Shown: positions 1 through 8,701, counted from the first letter of the stretch. The stretch is 19,901 nucleotides of DNA from DASPRG01 sp963796125 (GCA_963796125.1 CAWCKM010000040.1:1-19901), one strand, 5' to 3'. Numbers and translations: made by a program. Notes: generated by a model not told the origin, from the sequence alone.

Positions 1-2
1 GC

Positions 3-806
3 ATATATGAAACCATGAGAGTGTATGACGGGGTCACATTCATGCTTGATGAACACCTCGGAAGGCTTTTTCGTTCTGCGTCGTTAATAGGATTGACCAT
101 GCCAGTTGATGCTGACTCTCTCAAAAGGGCTGTCTATGAAACCCTTATCGCAAACTCTCTGAGGAATGCCTATGTTCGCTTAACGGTATCGAGGGGATAT
201 GGCCCCATTGGCCTTGACCCTGATCTCTGCCCCGAGCCTACGACAGTTATTGTCGCGCAAGAGATGAAAGACTACCCAACATCATTCTATGAGAATGGTA
301 TAAGCCTTATTATCCCAGAGACGAAAAGAAATTTCAAAGAGGCAATCAAACCTCAGATAAAGTCCCTGAACTTTCTCAATAATATTCTTGCCAAGATTGA
401 AGCAAAAAAGAGAGGCGCCTATGAGGTGATCATGCTGAATGTGCATAAGAAACTCACGGAAGGCACAATCTGTAATGTGTTCTTCTATGCCGAAGGTACA
501 CTCTGCACACCCGCTCCTGAATGCGGAATACTCGATGGTATAACGAGAGGAGTAGTCTTAGATCTTTCACGCCGCGATGGGATCAAGGTAAATGAAGGCG
601 AGTTTGTAACGGAGGATCTCTTTGCTGCAGAGGAAGTCTTTGTCACGAGTTCCACTCTTGAGGTCATGCCTGTATCAAAGATTGATAACAAGAAATATGA
701 AGTGGGCAGGATAACAAAACTTCTTCATTCTGCTTATAAAGAGGAAGTGCGTGCATATGTGGCAAATATCAAGGCAGAGGGACCATCTCTCTGGGGATAT
801 GAATGA
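3..806 (+). CDS. ilvE: class IV PLP aminotransferase, IlvE/D-amino-acid transaminase type (5' partial)
   Basis: This is a pyridoxal-phosphate fold-type IV aminotransferase, most like branched-chain amino acid transaminase, which would interconvert branched-chain amino acids and their 2-oxo acids in the cytoplasm. The frame is already open at base 3 and reads IYETMRVYDG before the first Met at 15. That matches the family's N-terminal 'GVFExxRxYDG' segment, so roughly 20-30 residues lie outside the window and the Met at 15 is not the true start. Visible family landmarks are a candidate Schiff-base Lys in IKSLNFLNN, the LTEGTICNVFF segment (E-G-x-x-x-N pattern), GILDGITR, and VTSSTLEVMPV near the C terminus. 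The stop overlaps the start of deoC, so the two are probably co-transcribed. Substrate cannot be fixed from sequence: D-alanine aminotransferase and aminodeoxychorismate lyase share this fold, so the ilvE symbol is tentative. Confidence 0.8.
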   Translation: MYETMRVYDGVTFMLDEHLGRLFRSASLIGLTMPVDADSLKRAVYETLIANSLRNAYVRLTVSRGYGPIGLDPDLCPEPTTVIVAQEMKDYPTSFYENGISLIIPETKRNFKEAIKPQIKSLNFLNNILAKIEAKKRGAYEVIMLNVHKKLTEGTICNVFFYAEGTLCTPAPECGILDGITRGVVLDLSRRDGIKVNEGEFVTEDLFAAEEVFVTSSTLEVMPVSKIDNKKYEVGRITKLLHSAYKEEVRAYVANIKAEGPSLWGYE

Positions 807-1536
807 GATGGTGAATGCCTTGAAGCAGAGAGACATAGCAGGTGTAATCGACCACTCATTGCTCAGACCTGATGCCACTTATACAGACCTGAAAGAATGC
901 TGTGAGGAGGCAGAGCAATTCGGTTTTTATTCTGTCTGTATTCATCCAAGTTTTATAAGGAAAGCGAGGGAGTTTCTCAAAGGCACTGGTGTCAGGATTT
1001 CAACAGTTATAAGTTTTCCCCTCGGAATGATGCTCACCGAGGTTAAGGTCTATGAAGCAATGAATGCCTCCCTTGACGGTGCTGACGAACTTGACATTGT
1101 GATAAACACAGGTGCCCTGAAATCAGGTGATTGGGAAACAGTCAAGAAAGACATTACTGATGTCATTATGGCAACGAAAGGACTCATTCATAAAACGATA
1201 ATAGAGACCTGCTACCTCGATAACAAAGAGAAGAAGCAAGTTATAGAGATAGCTCTTGATGCAGGGTCAGAGTTTATAAAGACATCAACTGGTTTTGGTC
1301 CTCATGGTGCAAGAGAAGAAGACATCAGACTCATCAAGAGTATTGTTGGAGATGCTGCCGGCATCAAGGCTGCAGGGGGTATAAGGTCCCTGGAGCAGGT
1401 CCTCGATTTGCTTAAAGCTGGTGCCACGCGGATCGGGTCATCAGCAGGAGTCAACATTGTAAAAGAGTGGAAGAGGCACATGCAAGGAACCTTGTCTTTA
1501 AAAAACATAAATGTTAAAAAGGGAGAAAGAAATTGA
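799..1536 (+). CDS. deoC: deoxyribose-phosphate aldolase
   Basis: Class I aldolase that cleaves 2-deoxy-D-ribose 5-phosphate to glyceraldehyde 3-phosphate and acetaldehyde, in deoxynucleoside catabolism. About 245 residues, a normal length for the bacterial TIM-barrel family. Family motifs are clear: IDHSLLRPDAT near residues 17-27, DELDIVINTGALKSGDW near 96-112 with the catalytic Asp, the Schiff-base Lys in EFIKTSTGFGP (about K161), and the second catalytic Lys in GIKAAGGIRS (about K190). The frame stays open upstream to 751, but that extension lies inside the aminotransferase gene. I place the start at the ATG at 799 (MNEMVNAL), 8 bases inside the upstream gene; the ATG at 808, better spaced from the GGGG at 793-797, is an equally possible start. 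The 3' end overlaps the TTG start of the next small gene. Confidence 0.93.
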   Translation: MNEMVNALKQRDIAGVIDHSLLRPDATYTDLKECCEEAEQFGFYSVCIHPSFIRKAREFLKGTGVRISTVISFPLGMMLTEVKVYEAMNASLDGADELDIVINTGALKSGDWETVKKDITDVIMATKGLIHKTIIETCYLDNKEKKQVIEIALDAGSEFIKTSTGFGPHGAREEDIRLIKSIVGDAAGIKAAGGIRSLEQVLDLLKAGATRIGSSAGVNIVKEWKRHMQGTLSLKNINVKKGERN

Positions 1537-1745
1537 AAGAAGAGAGAGCATTAAAAGAAAAAATTAATCTGCTCGAAAAGGAACTTGTAATACTTACAGA
1601 AAAGGTAGAAGAAACGAGAGCTTCCCTGAAAGAGATTGAGGATCTGAAGCTCGAGATCAAGGGGTTAAAACTGTTTCTCGGCAGGGTATACCCAGAGTTC
1701 AAAAGCAAGTTCCCGGAGATTATGAAAAAGATTTATAAACGGTAG
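1533..1745 (+). CDS. small coiled-coil protein, function unknown
   Basis: A 70-residue protein I do not recognise as a named family. It starts with TTG at 1533, overlapping the deoC stop (TTGA). A purine-rich GGGAG ribosome binding site at 1521-1525 is well spaced, and the overlap suggests translational coupling. Residues 1-48 are almost entirely Glu, Lys and Leu in a heptad-like pattern (KEKINLLEKELVILTEKVEE), so a coiled coil is likely. The tail is basic and aromatic (RVYPEFKSKFPEIMKKIYKR). There is no signal peptide or membrane segment. The size and coiled coil resemble small cell-division or scaffold proteins of the ZapB kind, but that is resemblance only and I assign no function. Confidence 0.6.
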   Translation: MKEERALKEKINLLEKELVILTEKVEETRASLKEIEDLKLEIKGLKLFLGRVYPEFKSKFPEIMKKIYKR

Positions 1746-1787
1746 GGCTTAGTGGATACACAGAGAATCTTCTTCACTGTCTGAGTC

Positions 1788-2504
1788 TCATCTCACAAAG
1801 GGATTTTTCTTAAGGACTGGCGAGCAATCTCCGTGTCTAAGAACATCGATAATGCTGTCAAGAGACTCTGCATGAAGTTTCTTGATTTCCTCCCTCTTAA
1901 CCGGTATTAACAGATTTCTGTCGATAAATTCACCAAATCCCTTTTTATTAAGACCCGACAGGAAAAGCATCCCCTTGAAGATTCGCTTATTGGTTTTAAA
2001 AGAAAAGATGGCACGTTCGAGAGATTGTTCAAGGAATCTGTCATTGCGATGTTGAATAACTCTGTCAATGCCTACGGCCTGAAACCAGTATTTCTTATGA
2101 ATGAGGCTGTCCGCCCGTAGTTCGATAAAGGTATGCCTGATATTTTTCCTTCTGGTATAAATACTGTGAGCAACAGTATCAGCAGCGAGATGACTTATAT
2201 AACCAAGGGAAAAGGTTTTTTCAGAAGACTTTTTTGCGGCCTCCAGGAGGCCGAATCCTACTTCCCAGCTATGGGAATTCTTTTCCGGGGGCAGGAGGTT
2301 TTTTGCCAGGATAATATCAGCCATAATATTCCCATAGAGAAAGTCACCTCTATAGCGCTTCAAGAGGTTGAATACCCATGCAGGCAAAATAGATCCAAAA
2401 TAATAAATCTCATTCCCAAGATAGGTATGTGTTAATGGTCCCCATGCGAAGGCAAAAGAAGGGATGAATAAGAAAAATATGACTAAAAATAGTCTGAGCA
2501 ACAT
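1788..2504 (-). CDS. exported zinc-dependent phospholipase C-like protein
   Basis: Predicted exported protein of the zinc-dependent phospholipase C / S1-P1 nuclease-like fold (Zn_dep_PLPC type). Residues 1-20 form a signal peptide (MLLRLFLVIFFLFIPSFAFA), and cleavage would leave Trp21 as the mature N terminus, as in clostridial and Bacillus PLC, where the N-terminal Trp binds zinc. Candidate metal ligands are present in order: W21, H26 (WGPLTH), D54 (GDFLYGN), H78 (NSHSWEVG), H105 and D109 (YISHLAADT), H113, H124 and E128 (RHTFIELRAD). This is the family's His/Asp/Glu series. At 238 residues it has the catalytic helical domain only, with no C2/PLAT-like lipid-binding domain. It is convergent with the coiled-coil gene. 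The substrate (phospholipid or other phosphodiester) is unknown. Confidence 0.75.
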   Translation of the reverse strand: MLLRLFLVIFFLFIPSFAFAWGPLTHTYLGNEIYYFGSILPAWVFNLLKRYRGDFLYGNIMADIILAKNLLPPEKNSHSWEVGFGLLEAAKKSSEKTFSLGYISHLAADTVAHSIYTRRKNIRHTFIELRADSLIHKKYWFQAVGIDRVIQHRNDRFLEQSLERAIFSFKTNKRIFKGMLFLSGLNKKGFGEFIDRNLLIPVKREEIKKLHAESLDSIIDVLRHGDCSPVLKKNPFVR

Positions 2505-2565
2505 TTTACCATTATAACAGATAACTCAAATCTAATAAAATGAAACAACAAACAAATCTCCACGC

Positions 2566-2594
2566 TTTACTTTTCAGTTCTTTTTAATGATAAT
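2566..2594 (+). promoter_or_regulatory. sigma-70-type promoter of the HARP RNase P gene
   Basis: TTTACT at 2566-2571 and GATAAT at 2589-2594 are separated by 17 bases, giving a near-consensus -35/-10 pair about 40 bases upstream of the HARP ATG. The gene is flanked by divergent and convergent neighbours, so it needs its own promoter. This is by eye only. Confidence 0.5.
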
Positions 2595-2631
2595 TTATGA
2601 AGAGAGAAGACCGGAGATGAAGAAGCTGTAA

Positions 2632-3303
2632 ATGCCCGCAAGAAAAACTAAAAAAAACCTGGATACTGAAGAATCGTCAAGCAAGTTTGAAGGGACTTTC
2701 TACCCCCAGAGGGTTGTATTGGATACCAGTCTTTTTGTAAACCCGGATGTGAGGGGAAGTTTTGGTGATACTCCTACAGAAGCTCTTGAGGCCTTTCTTT
2801 TCTTAGCAGCTCAGATTCATATTCTTGAGTTCTATATGCCACCGTCAATTTTTGAAGAGCTCCTGCATTTTGTTGAGAAGGATAAGATACCAGAAGACTT
2901 ACTCCTGATACTCCACCAAAAACCACCCAAAAAACACGAGCTAAAATGTCCGGCCTTTCTTCTATACGAGCTGATAGAGGACATACGGGAAAGAGTAAAC
3001 AAAGGGCTCCGTATCGCAGAAAAGGCTGTGAGAAGTGTTGCTGAAAAAAGCCCTGACGAGATTATCCAGGACCTGAGACGGAAATACCGGGAGGCCTTGA
3101 GAGAGGGCATTATCGATAGCAAGGAAGATGTTGATCTTCTCCTGCTCGCCATGGAATTGGACGCCTTGCTTGTTACGGCAGATCAAGGCTTGATTAAATG
3201 GGCGGAAAAGCTGGGGATAAAATGGCTTTTCCCGGAGAAATTCAAAGATTATCTCCTTGTAGCAATAAAAAGGTCAACGCTCCTCATAGGGAAAAATAAA
3301 TAG
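2632..3303 (+). CDS. RNA-free ribonuclease P (HARP, Aquifex Aq_880 type)
   Basis: Homolog of Aquifex RNase P: a single-protein PIN-like nuclease that removes the 5' leader of pre-tRNAs without an RNA subunit. I recognise it from resemblance to the Aquifex protein recalled from memory, in segments such as VLDTSLFVNPD (28-38), EFYMPPSIFEEL, FLLYELIEDIR, RVNKGLRIAE, KYREALREGI and IDSKEDVDLLLLAMELDALLV. Candidate metal-binding acidic residues are D31, D162/D166/D168 and D184 (VTADQG). The helical stretch from about 110 to 155 corresponds to the insertion that drives oligomerisation in this family. At 223 residues it is longer than the roughly 190-residue Aquifex protein because of a charged N-terminal extension of about 25 residues and a short basic C-terminal tail. 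The start is at 2632; the GGAG at 2613-2616 is rather far upstream. It stands alone between minus-strand genes. A non-RNase P PIN nuclease is the alternative, but the matched segments make that unlikely. Confidence 0.85.
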   Translation: MPARKTKKNLDTEESSSKFEGTFYPQRVVLDTSLFVNPDVRGSFGDTPTEALEAFLFLAAQIHILEFYMPPSIFEELLHFVEKDKIPEDLLLILHQKPPKKHELKCPAFLLYELIEDIRERVNKGLRIAEKAVRSVAEKSPDEIIQDLRRKYREALREGIIDSKEDVDLLLLAMELDALLVTADQGLIKWAEKLGIKWLFPEKFKDYLLVAIKRSTLLIGKNK

Positions 3304-3321
3304 AAGATGCGGTGTGATTTT

Positions 3322-3861
3322 TCAGGATTTGGGCGCTTTTTTTATTTTCAAATTCAGACGTCCCATAATAAAATTGATATACTCTTCTTCATTATTGATA
3401 TGCAGTCTTGCAGCAGCCGTTGGAGTATCCTCTGGAAGGTCTTTATCGAAGATGACGGCGTCAGCCATTCGGAGGATTTTTTCAGCACCTCTTTTGATTT
3501 CTCTATCCCCGGCAACAAATATTACGAGTTCAGGCATTAATACCTCAATTGCACTGTTTCCCTCGAGAACGATTCCCTTGACATATGAAAGCATATCGAT
3601 GGCTACCTGGAGAACCTCCTGAAGGCCTTCAGAAGGTGACTGAACCCAGAGGACATTCTGGGCACCGGCGTTCAAAAGCCTGCTGGTATCCTTATGTTCC
3701 TGCCGTAGTATATCCGGATTGTCGGTGATAGAGCTATAGAATGAAGTCTTCGTATATTTAATGGCCCCCCAATCCTGAAGTCTTCTCAGGATCTTACAGG
3801 CAATGGTTGTCTTCCCAACCTTGCTGTGGGCTCCTCCAATGCCTATAATAAATGGCCTCAT
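3322..3861 (-). CDS. MobB-like P-loop GTPase (molybdopterin-guanine dinucleotide biosynthesis type)
   Basis: A 179-residue P-loop NTPase with N-terminal IIGIGGAHSKVGKTT (Walker A, residues 5-19). This is typical of MobB-like proteins, which bind GTP and assist attachment of a guanine nucleotide to the molybdenum cofactor. Other supporting segments are AIKYTKTSFYSS after strand 2, GIVLEGNSAIEVLMPELVIFVAG with a conserved 'EGNS' turn, and ADAVIFDKDLP. It starts by overlapping the topA stop by one base (TGATG), so it is the last gene of the argG-dprA-topA unit. No moa/moe/mobA gene is present in the window to support a cofactor role. A different small P-loop GTPase with the same Walker A is possible, hence no gene symbol. 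Confidence 0.65.
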   Translation of the reverse strand: MRPFIIGIGGAHSKVGKTTIACKILRRLQDWGAIKYTKTSFYSSITDNPDILRQEHKDTSRLLNAGAQNVLWVQSPSEGLQEVLQVAIDMLSYVKGIVLEGNSAIEVLMPELVIFVAGDREIKRGAEKILRMADAVIFDKDLPEDTPTAAARLHINNEEEYINFIMGRLNLKIKKAPKS

Positions 3862-6246
3862 CAGAGTAAAGGGTTTATGTTAGGGTCTGTCTCTTTTATC
3901 TCCTCTTTGTATCCGCACTTCTTATCATGGCAGAAATGTATCAGCTTTCCTGTCCTGTCTCTTTTTTCGAGGAGAAACTCTGTGTTGCATTGAGGGCACT
4001 TGTGAGGTATGGGTTTATACCATAAAGTAAATTTGCATGTTGGGTAGTTTCCACAACTCCAGAAAGGTTTCCCTCTTTTGAAACGCCTTTCTACGATATT
4101 CCCTCCGTCCTGCGGACATTTTAAGCCCGTTGAGAGAGGCTTTGTATTTTTGCACTCAGGATATTGTGAACAGGCAAGGAATCTACCGTATCTTCCCACC
4201 TTTATCACCATAGGTGAAGCACACTTTTCACATTTTTCTTCTGTTACCTGGGTAATATTTTCAGAGCCCGGTTCCTTGTGCTCTGTGTCCTCCGTAAGAA
4301 GTGGTTTTGTGTTTTTACATTGTGGGAATCCGGAACATGCCAAAAATCTTCCATGTCTTCCCCATCGTATGACCATGGGAAGGCCGCACTTCTCACACTT
4401 CAAATCAGTAGGGATGTCCTGTGGTTTAATCTTTCCTTTGGTCTTTTCAACATCAGCAAGGTCGTTACTGAAAGGGGTATAAAAATCTTTCACAACCTTT
4501 ATCCATTTCATTTTTCCTTCTTCAATATGATCTAACTCATCCTCCATCTTTGCGGTGAAATCAATATCCATGAGTTCAGGGAATCTTTCTACGAGAAAAT
4601 CATTTACTACAATACCAAGATCAGTGGGAGTAAACTTGCCGTTTATTTTATGGACGTATTTTCTCTCCTGGATGGTAGAAAGGATTGTTGCATAGGTGCT
4701 TGGTCTGCCAATCCCCTTTTCTTCCAATGCCTTAATGAGTGTCGCTTCAGTATACTGAGGTGGAGGTTGAGTGAAATGCTGTTTTGATTGCAGGTCCTGG
4801 AGCTTCAGGCTTTCTCCTTCCTTGAGGGAAGGCAATGTCAGACCTTCTTCCTCTTCTACCTCATCCTTCCCCTCTGTATATAAAGCCATGAAACCGTCGA
4901 AACGGACTACTGTGCCTGATGCCCTGAACTCGTAAGATGCAAGGGAGGAAGTATGGGGGGATTCACCATCTCCCTTTGCGTCTGTCACTTCACGACTTAC
5001 GATAATAAATGTTGTTTGATCAAGCTGTGCTGGCGCCATCTGACTCGATATGAACCGATTCCATATCAGTACATAGAGGGCATATTGATCTTTCGTAAGA
5101 AATTGTTTTATATCTTCTGGTTTTTTTGTAGAGTATGTTGGCCTTATAGCCTCATGTGCGTCCTGCGCTGAAGCCTTGCTCTTGTAAACAGGAGGTTTTT
5201 CAGGAATATAATCTTTTCCATACGCTCTGCTGACATACTCACGTGCCCACTCCTGAGCCTCAGAGGCCACCCTGAAGGAATCAGTTCTCATATAGGTAAT
5301 GAGTCCGATTGCACCTTCTTCAGCAAGTTCAATACCTTCATATAACTGCTGGGCTATCATCATCGTCTTCTTTGCCGGAAATCTTAATTTCCTTACTGCT
5401 TCTTGCTGTAAAGTGCTTGTAATAAAAGGCGGGTATGGCATCCTTCTCTTTCGTTTTTGCTCTATCTTGCTTAAGACAAATTCTTTATTGTTCAGATCGT
5501 TTACTATTGTATGTGCAACGTTTTCGTTAGGAATGAGAAATTTGCTGTCTTTTTCTGAGTGCCCCTGGGTTGCGAGTTGATATATCTTGTGAAGTTTTGA
5601 CCAGAAACCGGGAAGCTGAGACCCTTCAAATTCTGCATTGATGCTCCAGTATTCTTCAGGTTTGAATGCCTTTATCTCACGATCTCTGTCAACTATCAGC
5701 TTTACTGCAACAGATTGTACTCTTCCTGCACTGAGTCCTCTCCTGACTTTTCTCCACAGGAGAGGGCTGAGTTTATAACCGACAAGCCTGTCAAGTATCC
5801 TTCTTGCCTGCTGGGCATCGACCTTGTTCATGTCTATCCTGCCAGGGTTTTTTATCGCTTCCTGAACAGCCCGCTGTGTTATTTCATTAAAAATAATTCT
5901 GTATATCTTGCCGTTTTTGGATTTCAGGTCTGCAATTTCTGATGCAATGTGCCATGCGATTGCTTCTCCTTCTCTGTCAGGATCAGGAGCAAGAAAAATC
6001 GTATCGGCCTCTTTTGATGCCTTCTTAAGTTCTTTAATGATTTTTTCTTTCCCTGGAATTACCACATAAGTAGGTTTAAAATCATTCTTTTCATCAACTC
6101 CTATTTCCTTTTTAGGTAGATCCTTTATGTGACCTATAGATGCCTTGACGGCAAATCCCTTCCCCGAGTATCTTGTGAAGAGTTTTTGCCTTGGCAGGTG
6201 ACTCAACAATGACAAGGTTGTTATGGTTTGACTGTGTTGATTTCAT
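3861..6246 (-). CDS. topA: DNA topoisomerase I (one frame break near N terminus)
   Basis: Type IA topoisomerase that relaxes negative supercoils. The Toprim acidic motif APDPDREGEAIAWH, the active-site Tyr in LITYMRTDSFR, and three or four C-terminal four-Cys zinc ribbons (for example CEKCGLPMVIRWGRHGRF, CEKCASPMV, CPQCNTEF) are visible. The proper N terminus begins at the ATG at 6246 (MKSTQSNHNNLVIVESPAKAK), which overlaps the dprA stop as ATGA and supplies the catalytic Glu of VESPAK. That frame is broken at the GGGG run (plus-strand CCCC 6162-6165): with three Gs it would read ILGKGFAVKAS and join the long frame. The uninterrupted frame downstream can start only at a TTG at 6215, which would give a non-homologous N terminus lacking VESPAK. 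Because topA is essential in most bacteria, I read this as a one-base sequence error; a true frameshift is the alternative. Confidence 0.93.
6162..6165 (-). other. probable one-base insertion in topA homopolymer
   Basis: The four-G run (CCCC on the plus strand) joins two topA frames. Upstream it reads VESPAKAKTLHKILG and downstream GKGFAVKASIGHIKDLP. Removing one G restores a continuous Toprim domain. Confidence 0.8.
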
Positions 6247-7340
6247 ATAAGAAGAAACCTGTTCCCTGTTGTTTGCCTTATCGCACCTTTCAATTCCAAC
6301 CCGAGAAGGAGTTCAAGCACCTTCGATGTAGACAGTCCACATTCTCTGGAGATACTATCAATATGTTTTGGCTCTCCGGAGAGGAAATTACAAAGATTTT
6401 TTTCTTCATCTGTTACTTCTATCTTTAACTTTTCTCTTGACCGTATAAATCCTTTCAAAACAGGAGCAAGTTCCTCAATAACATCATCTGCCTTACGGGT
6501 GAGTATCGCTCCCCTTTTAATAAGTTCATTTGTTCCTTCTGAAGTAGGGGAGGTTATATTACCAGGAACTGCGAAGACTTCTCTCCCCTGTTCGAGAGCA
6601 TATCCTGCTGTGATCAGAGAGCCGCTGTCAGAAGTAGCCTCTATGACGAGTATACCAAGAGAAAGCCCACTGATTATTCTGTTTCTCCGGGGAAAGTTTT
6701 CTTTATCAGGAGGAGTCCCCGGAGGGAACTCGCTTATAACACAACCACAGTCTTCAATTTTATCCATCAACCCTCTGTTTTCTGAAGGGTAGGGAATATC
6801 AAGTCCTGATCCAAGCACCGCAATGGTCCTCCCCCCTGCTCTCAATGCTCCCTTATGGGATATGGAATCAATACCCCTGGCCATGCCGCTCACGATGGTA
6901 AAGCCCATAGATGCAAGCTCCCCTGCAATACTTTCGGCAACTGAAGTGCCATAAAGAGAGGGTTTGCGTGACCCGACAATAGCGATCGCATATCTATCCT
7001 GCTGCTGTATATCTCCCTTCGTATAAAGAACGATAGGGGCATCTTCTATCTCCCTGAGCATTTCCGGATACGAAGGATCATGGAGATTCACAATAGTCAT
7101 TCCGGCGTTCTTTGAAACCTTGATCTGGTCGTCGACGATATCCCAGTGAGAAAATCCTTTTATATTCCTTGCCCTGTTTATCCCTATCCCTTCTAAAGAG
7201 AGGAGATCATCAATGTCTGCACCAAAGATTCTTTCGGGAGTCTTGAAAAGGGAGAGTAATTTTTTTGAAAGAACCGGACCTATATCCGGCAATACGGATA
7301 ATGCAACCCAGTACCTGAGATCTGATGTCATAATCTTCAT
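6243..7340 (-). CDS. dprA: DNA processing protein DprA
   Basis: DprA/Smf family protein, which binds incoming single-stranded DNA during transformation and loads RecA. It has 365 residues and the full three-part layout: an N-terminal helix-hairpin-helix-like region (about 15-60, with LSLEGIGINRARNI), a Rossmann-like core and a C-terminal winged-helix region (about 300-365). Core motifs are IVGSRKPSLYG (121-131), SGMARGIDSISHKGAL (151-166), AVLGSGLDIPYPSEN (174-187), FPRRNRIISGLS and GSLITAGYALEQGREVFAVPG. The ATG at 7340 is followed by a second in-frame ATG at 7331, either of which could be used. It sits 45 bases after argG and overlaps topA by four bases. Together with the type IV pilus cluster in this window it makes natural competence conceivable, but dprA is also widespread in bacteria not known to be competent. 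Confidence 0.95.
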   Translation of the reverse strand: MKIMTSDLRYWVALSVLPDIGPVLSKKLLSLFKTPERIFGADIDDLLSLEGIGINRARNIKGFSHWDIVDDQIKVSKNAGMTIVNLHDPSYPEMLREIEDAPIVLYTKGDIQQQDRYAIAIVGSRKPSLYGTSVAESIAGELASMGFTIVSGMARGIDSISHKGALRAGGRTIAVLGSGLDIPYPSENRGLMDKIEDCGCVISEFPPGTPPDKENFPRRNRIISGLSLGILVIEATSDSGSLITAGYALEQGREVFAVPGNITSPTSEGTNELIKRGAILTRKADDVIEELAPVLKGFIRSREKLKIEVTDEEKNLCNFLSGEPKHIDSISRECGLSTSKVLELLLGLELKGAIRQTTGNRFLLI

Positions 7341-7385
7341 TCAGAGACTTGATGATATGGAAATGTTTCTCTGTATCTTGTGTTT

Positions 7386-8585
7386 TTATTTCAACAGGTG
7401 TTTTAAGCGTAACCGAAGGGCATTTAGTTTTATAAAACCTTCTGCATCCTTCTGGTTATATATATTTTCTGCCTCAAATGTTGCCAGTCCAGGGTGATAA
7501 AGAGAATTTGGAGATTTCCTTCCGACAACATAACAGTTTCCTTTATACAGTTTGAGCCTGACTGTGCCATTAATATCTTTCTGTATGTCATCCATGAAGG
7601 TTTGCAAAGCTTTCCTTTCAGGAGAGAACCAGTATCCGTAATACACGAGTTCAGCATATCGCGGTATCAGTGAGTCTCTAATATGCATTACCTCCCTGTC
7701 AAGGGTTATTGACTCCAGTGCTCTGTGTGCAATATGGAGAACTGTTCCGCCGGGCGTTTCATAGACTCCTCTTGATTTCATCCCGACATACCTGTTTTCA
7801 ACCATATCGACCCGTCCAACACCATGTTCACCTGCCAGGTGATTCAATCTCGTTAGCAGAGTTGCAGAAGACAGAAGTTCATCATTGAGTGCAACAGGAT
7901 TGCCTTCCTCGTAAGAGATTTCAACATAAAGTGGTTTGTCGGGTGCTTTCTCAGGCTGAACGATCATGGTATACATATCAGACGGTGGCTCCTGCCAGGG
8001 GTCTTCAAGAATCCCCCCTTCGTAACTGATGTGAAAAAGGTTCCTGTCGATGCTATAAGGTTTCTCCTTTGTTGCTGTCACAGGGATATCATTTTTTTCT
8101 GAATATTCAATCAATGAGTTTCTTGAATTGAATGGCCATTCCCTCCATGGTGCAATAACCTTTATGGCAGGTTGAAATGCGTAGTATGTCAATTCAAATC
8201 TTACCTGATCATTTCCCTTTCCAGTAGCACCATGGGCAACTGCTTCAGCACCCTCCTGTTCTGCTATCTCCACCTGTTTTTTAGCAATAAGAGGTCTTGC
8301 AATTGATGTTCCGAGCAGATATGAGCCTTCGTAAACTGCATTTGCCCTGAGCATTGGAAATATATAGTCTTTGACAAATTCTTCCTTTAAGTCTTCTATG
8401 TAAATTTGTGAAGCTCCTGTCTTCAGCGCTTTTTCCCTTATGGGTTCTGTGTTTTCACCCTGGCCGATATCTGCATAGAAAGCTATTATCTCTGTATTGT
8501 ATTTTTCTTTGAGCCATTTTATCGCAACAGAGGTATCAAGCCCTCCTGAGTATGCAAGAACTATCTTGTTCACTCGTTTCTCCAT
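7386..8585 (-). CDS. argG: argininosuccinate synthase
   Basis: Catalyses the ATP-dependent condensation of citrulline and aspartate to argininosuccinate, the penultimate step of arginine synthesis. The 399-residue length is typical of the short (type 1) form. Landmarks are the PP-loop AYSGGLDTSVA (11-21), GTSIARPLIAKKQVEIA, the AHGATGKGNDQVRFE nucleotide/citrulline-binding segment, WREWPFNSRNSLIEY, and SIDRNLFHISYEGGILEDP. The C-terminal oligomerisation tail is present. The start ATG at 8585 is supported by family alignment (MEKRVNKIVLAYSGG). It heads the minus-strand unit argG-dprA-topA-mobB and is divergent from fur. Confidence 0.97.
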   Translation of the reverse strand: MEKRVNKIVLAYSGGLDTSVAIKWLKEKYNTEIIAFYADIGQGENTEPIREKALKTGASQIYIEDLKEEFVKDYIFPMLRANAVYEGSYLLGTSIARPLIAKKQVEIAEQEGAEAVAHGATGKGNDQVRFELTYYAFQPAIKVIAPWREWPFNSRNSLIEYSEKNDIPVTATKEKPYSIDRNLFHISYEGGILEDPWQEPPSDMYTMIVQPEKAPDKPLYVEISYEEGNPVALNDELLSSATLLTRLNHLAGEHGVGRVDMVENRYVGMKSRGVYETPGGTVLHIAHRALESITLDREVMHIRDSLIPRYAELVYYGYWFSPERKALQTFMDDIQKDINGTVRLKLYKGNCYVVGRKSPNSLYHPGLATFEAENIYNQKDAEGFIKLNALRLRLKHLLK

Positions 8586-8671
8586 TCTGAGTTTAAAGCA
8601 AAATGCAGCAAAGAAAATCTACACATTTATAATAAAACTAAGTGCCGTTATCTTTCTTTCGAAGTTTATAC

Positions 8672-8701
8672 ACCATAGCATAAATTTTAAAAAAATGTAA
8701 A
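8672..8701 (-). promoter_or_regulatory. possible argG promoter
   Basis: On the minus strand TTTACA (8696-8701) is followed after 18 bases by TATGGT (8672-8677), a plausible -35/-10 pair about 90 bases upstream of the argG ATG. The -10 is weak, and other AT-rich hexamers are available nearer the gene. Confidence 0.3.

Noticed and set aside
1746..1787. Terminator between the convergent coiled-coil and phospholipase-like genes
   Set aside because: No stable GC-rich stem followed by a T run could be found on either strand.
3307..3622. Plus-strand frames downstream of HARP (for example starting at 3307 and 3314)
   Set aside because: They are antisense to the conserved mobB-like gene, have no ribosome binding site and no recognisable domains.
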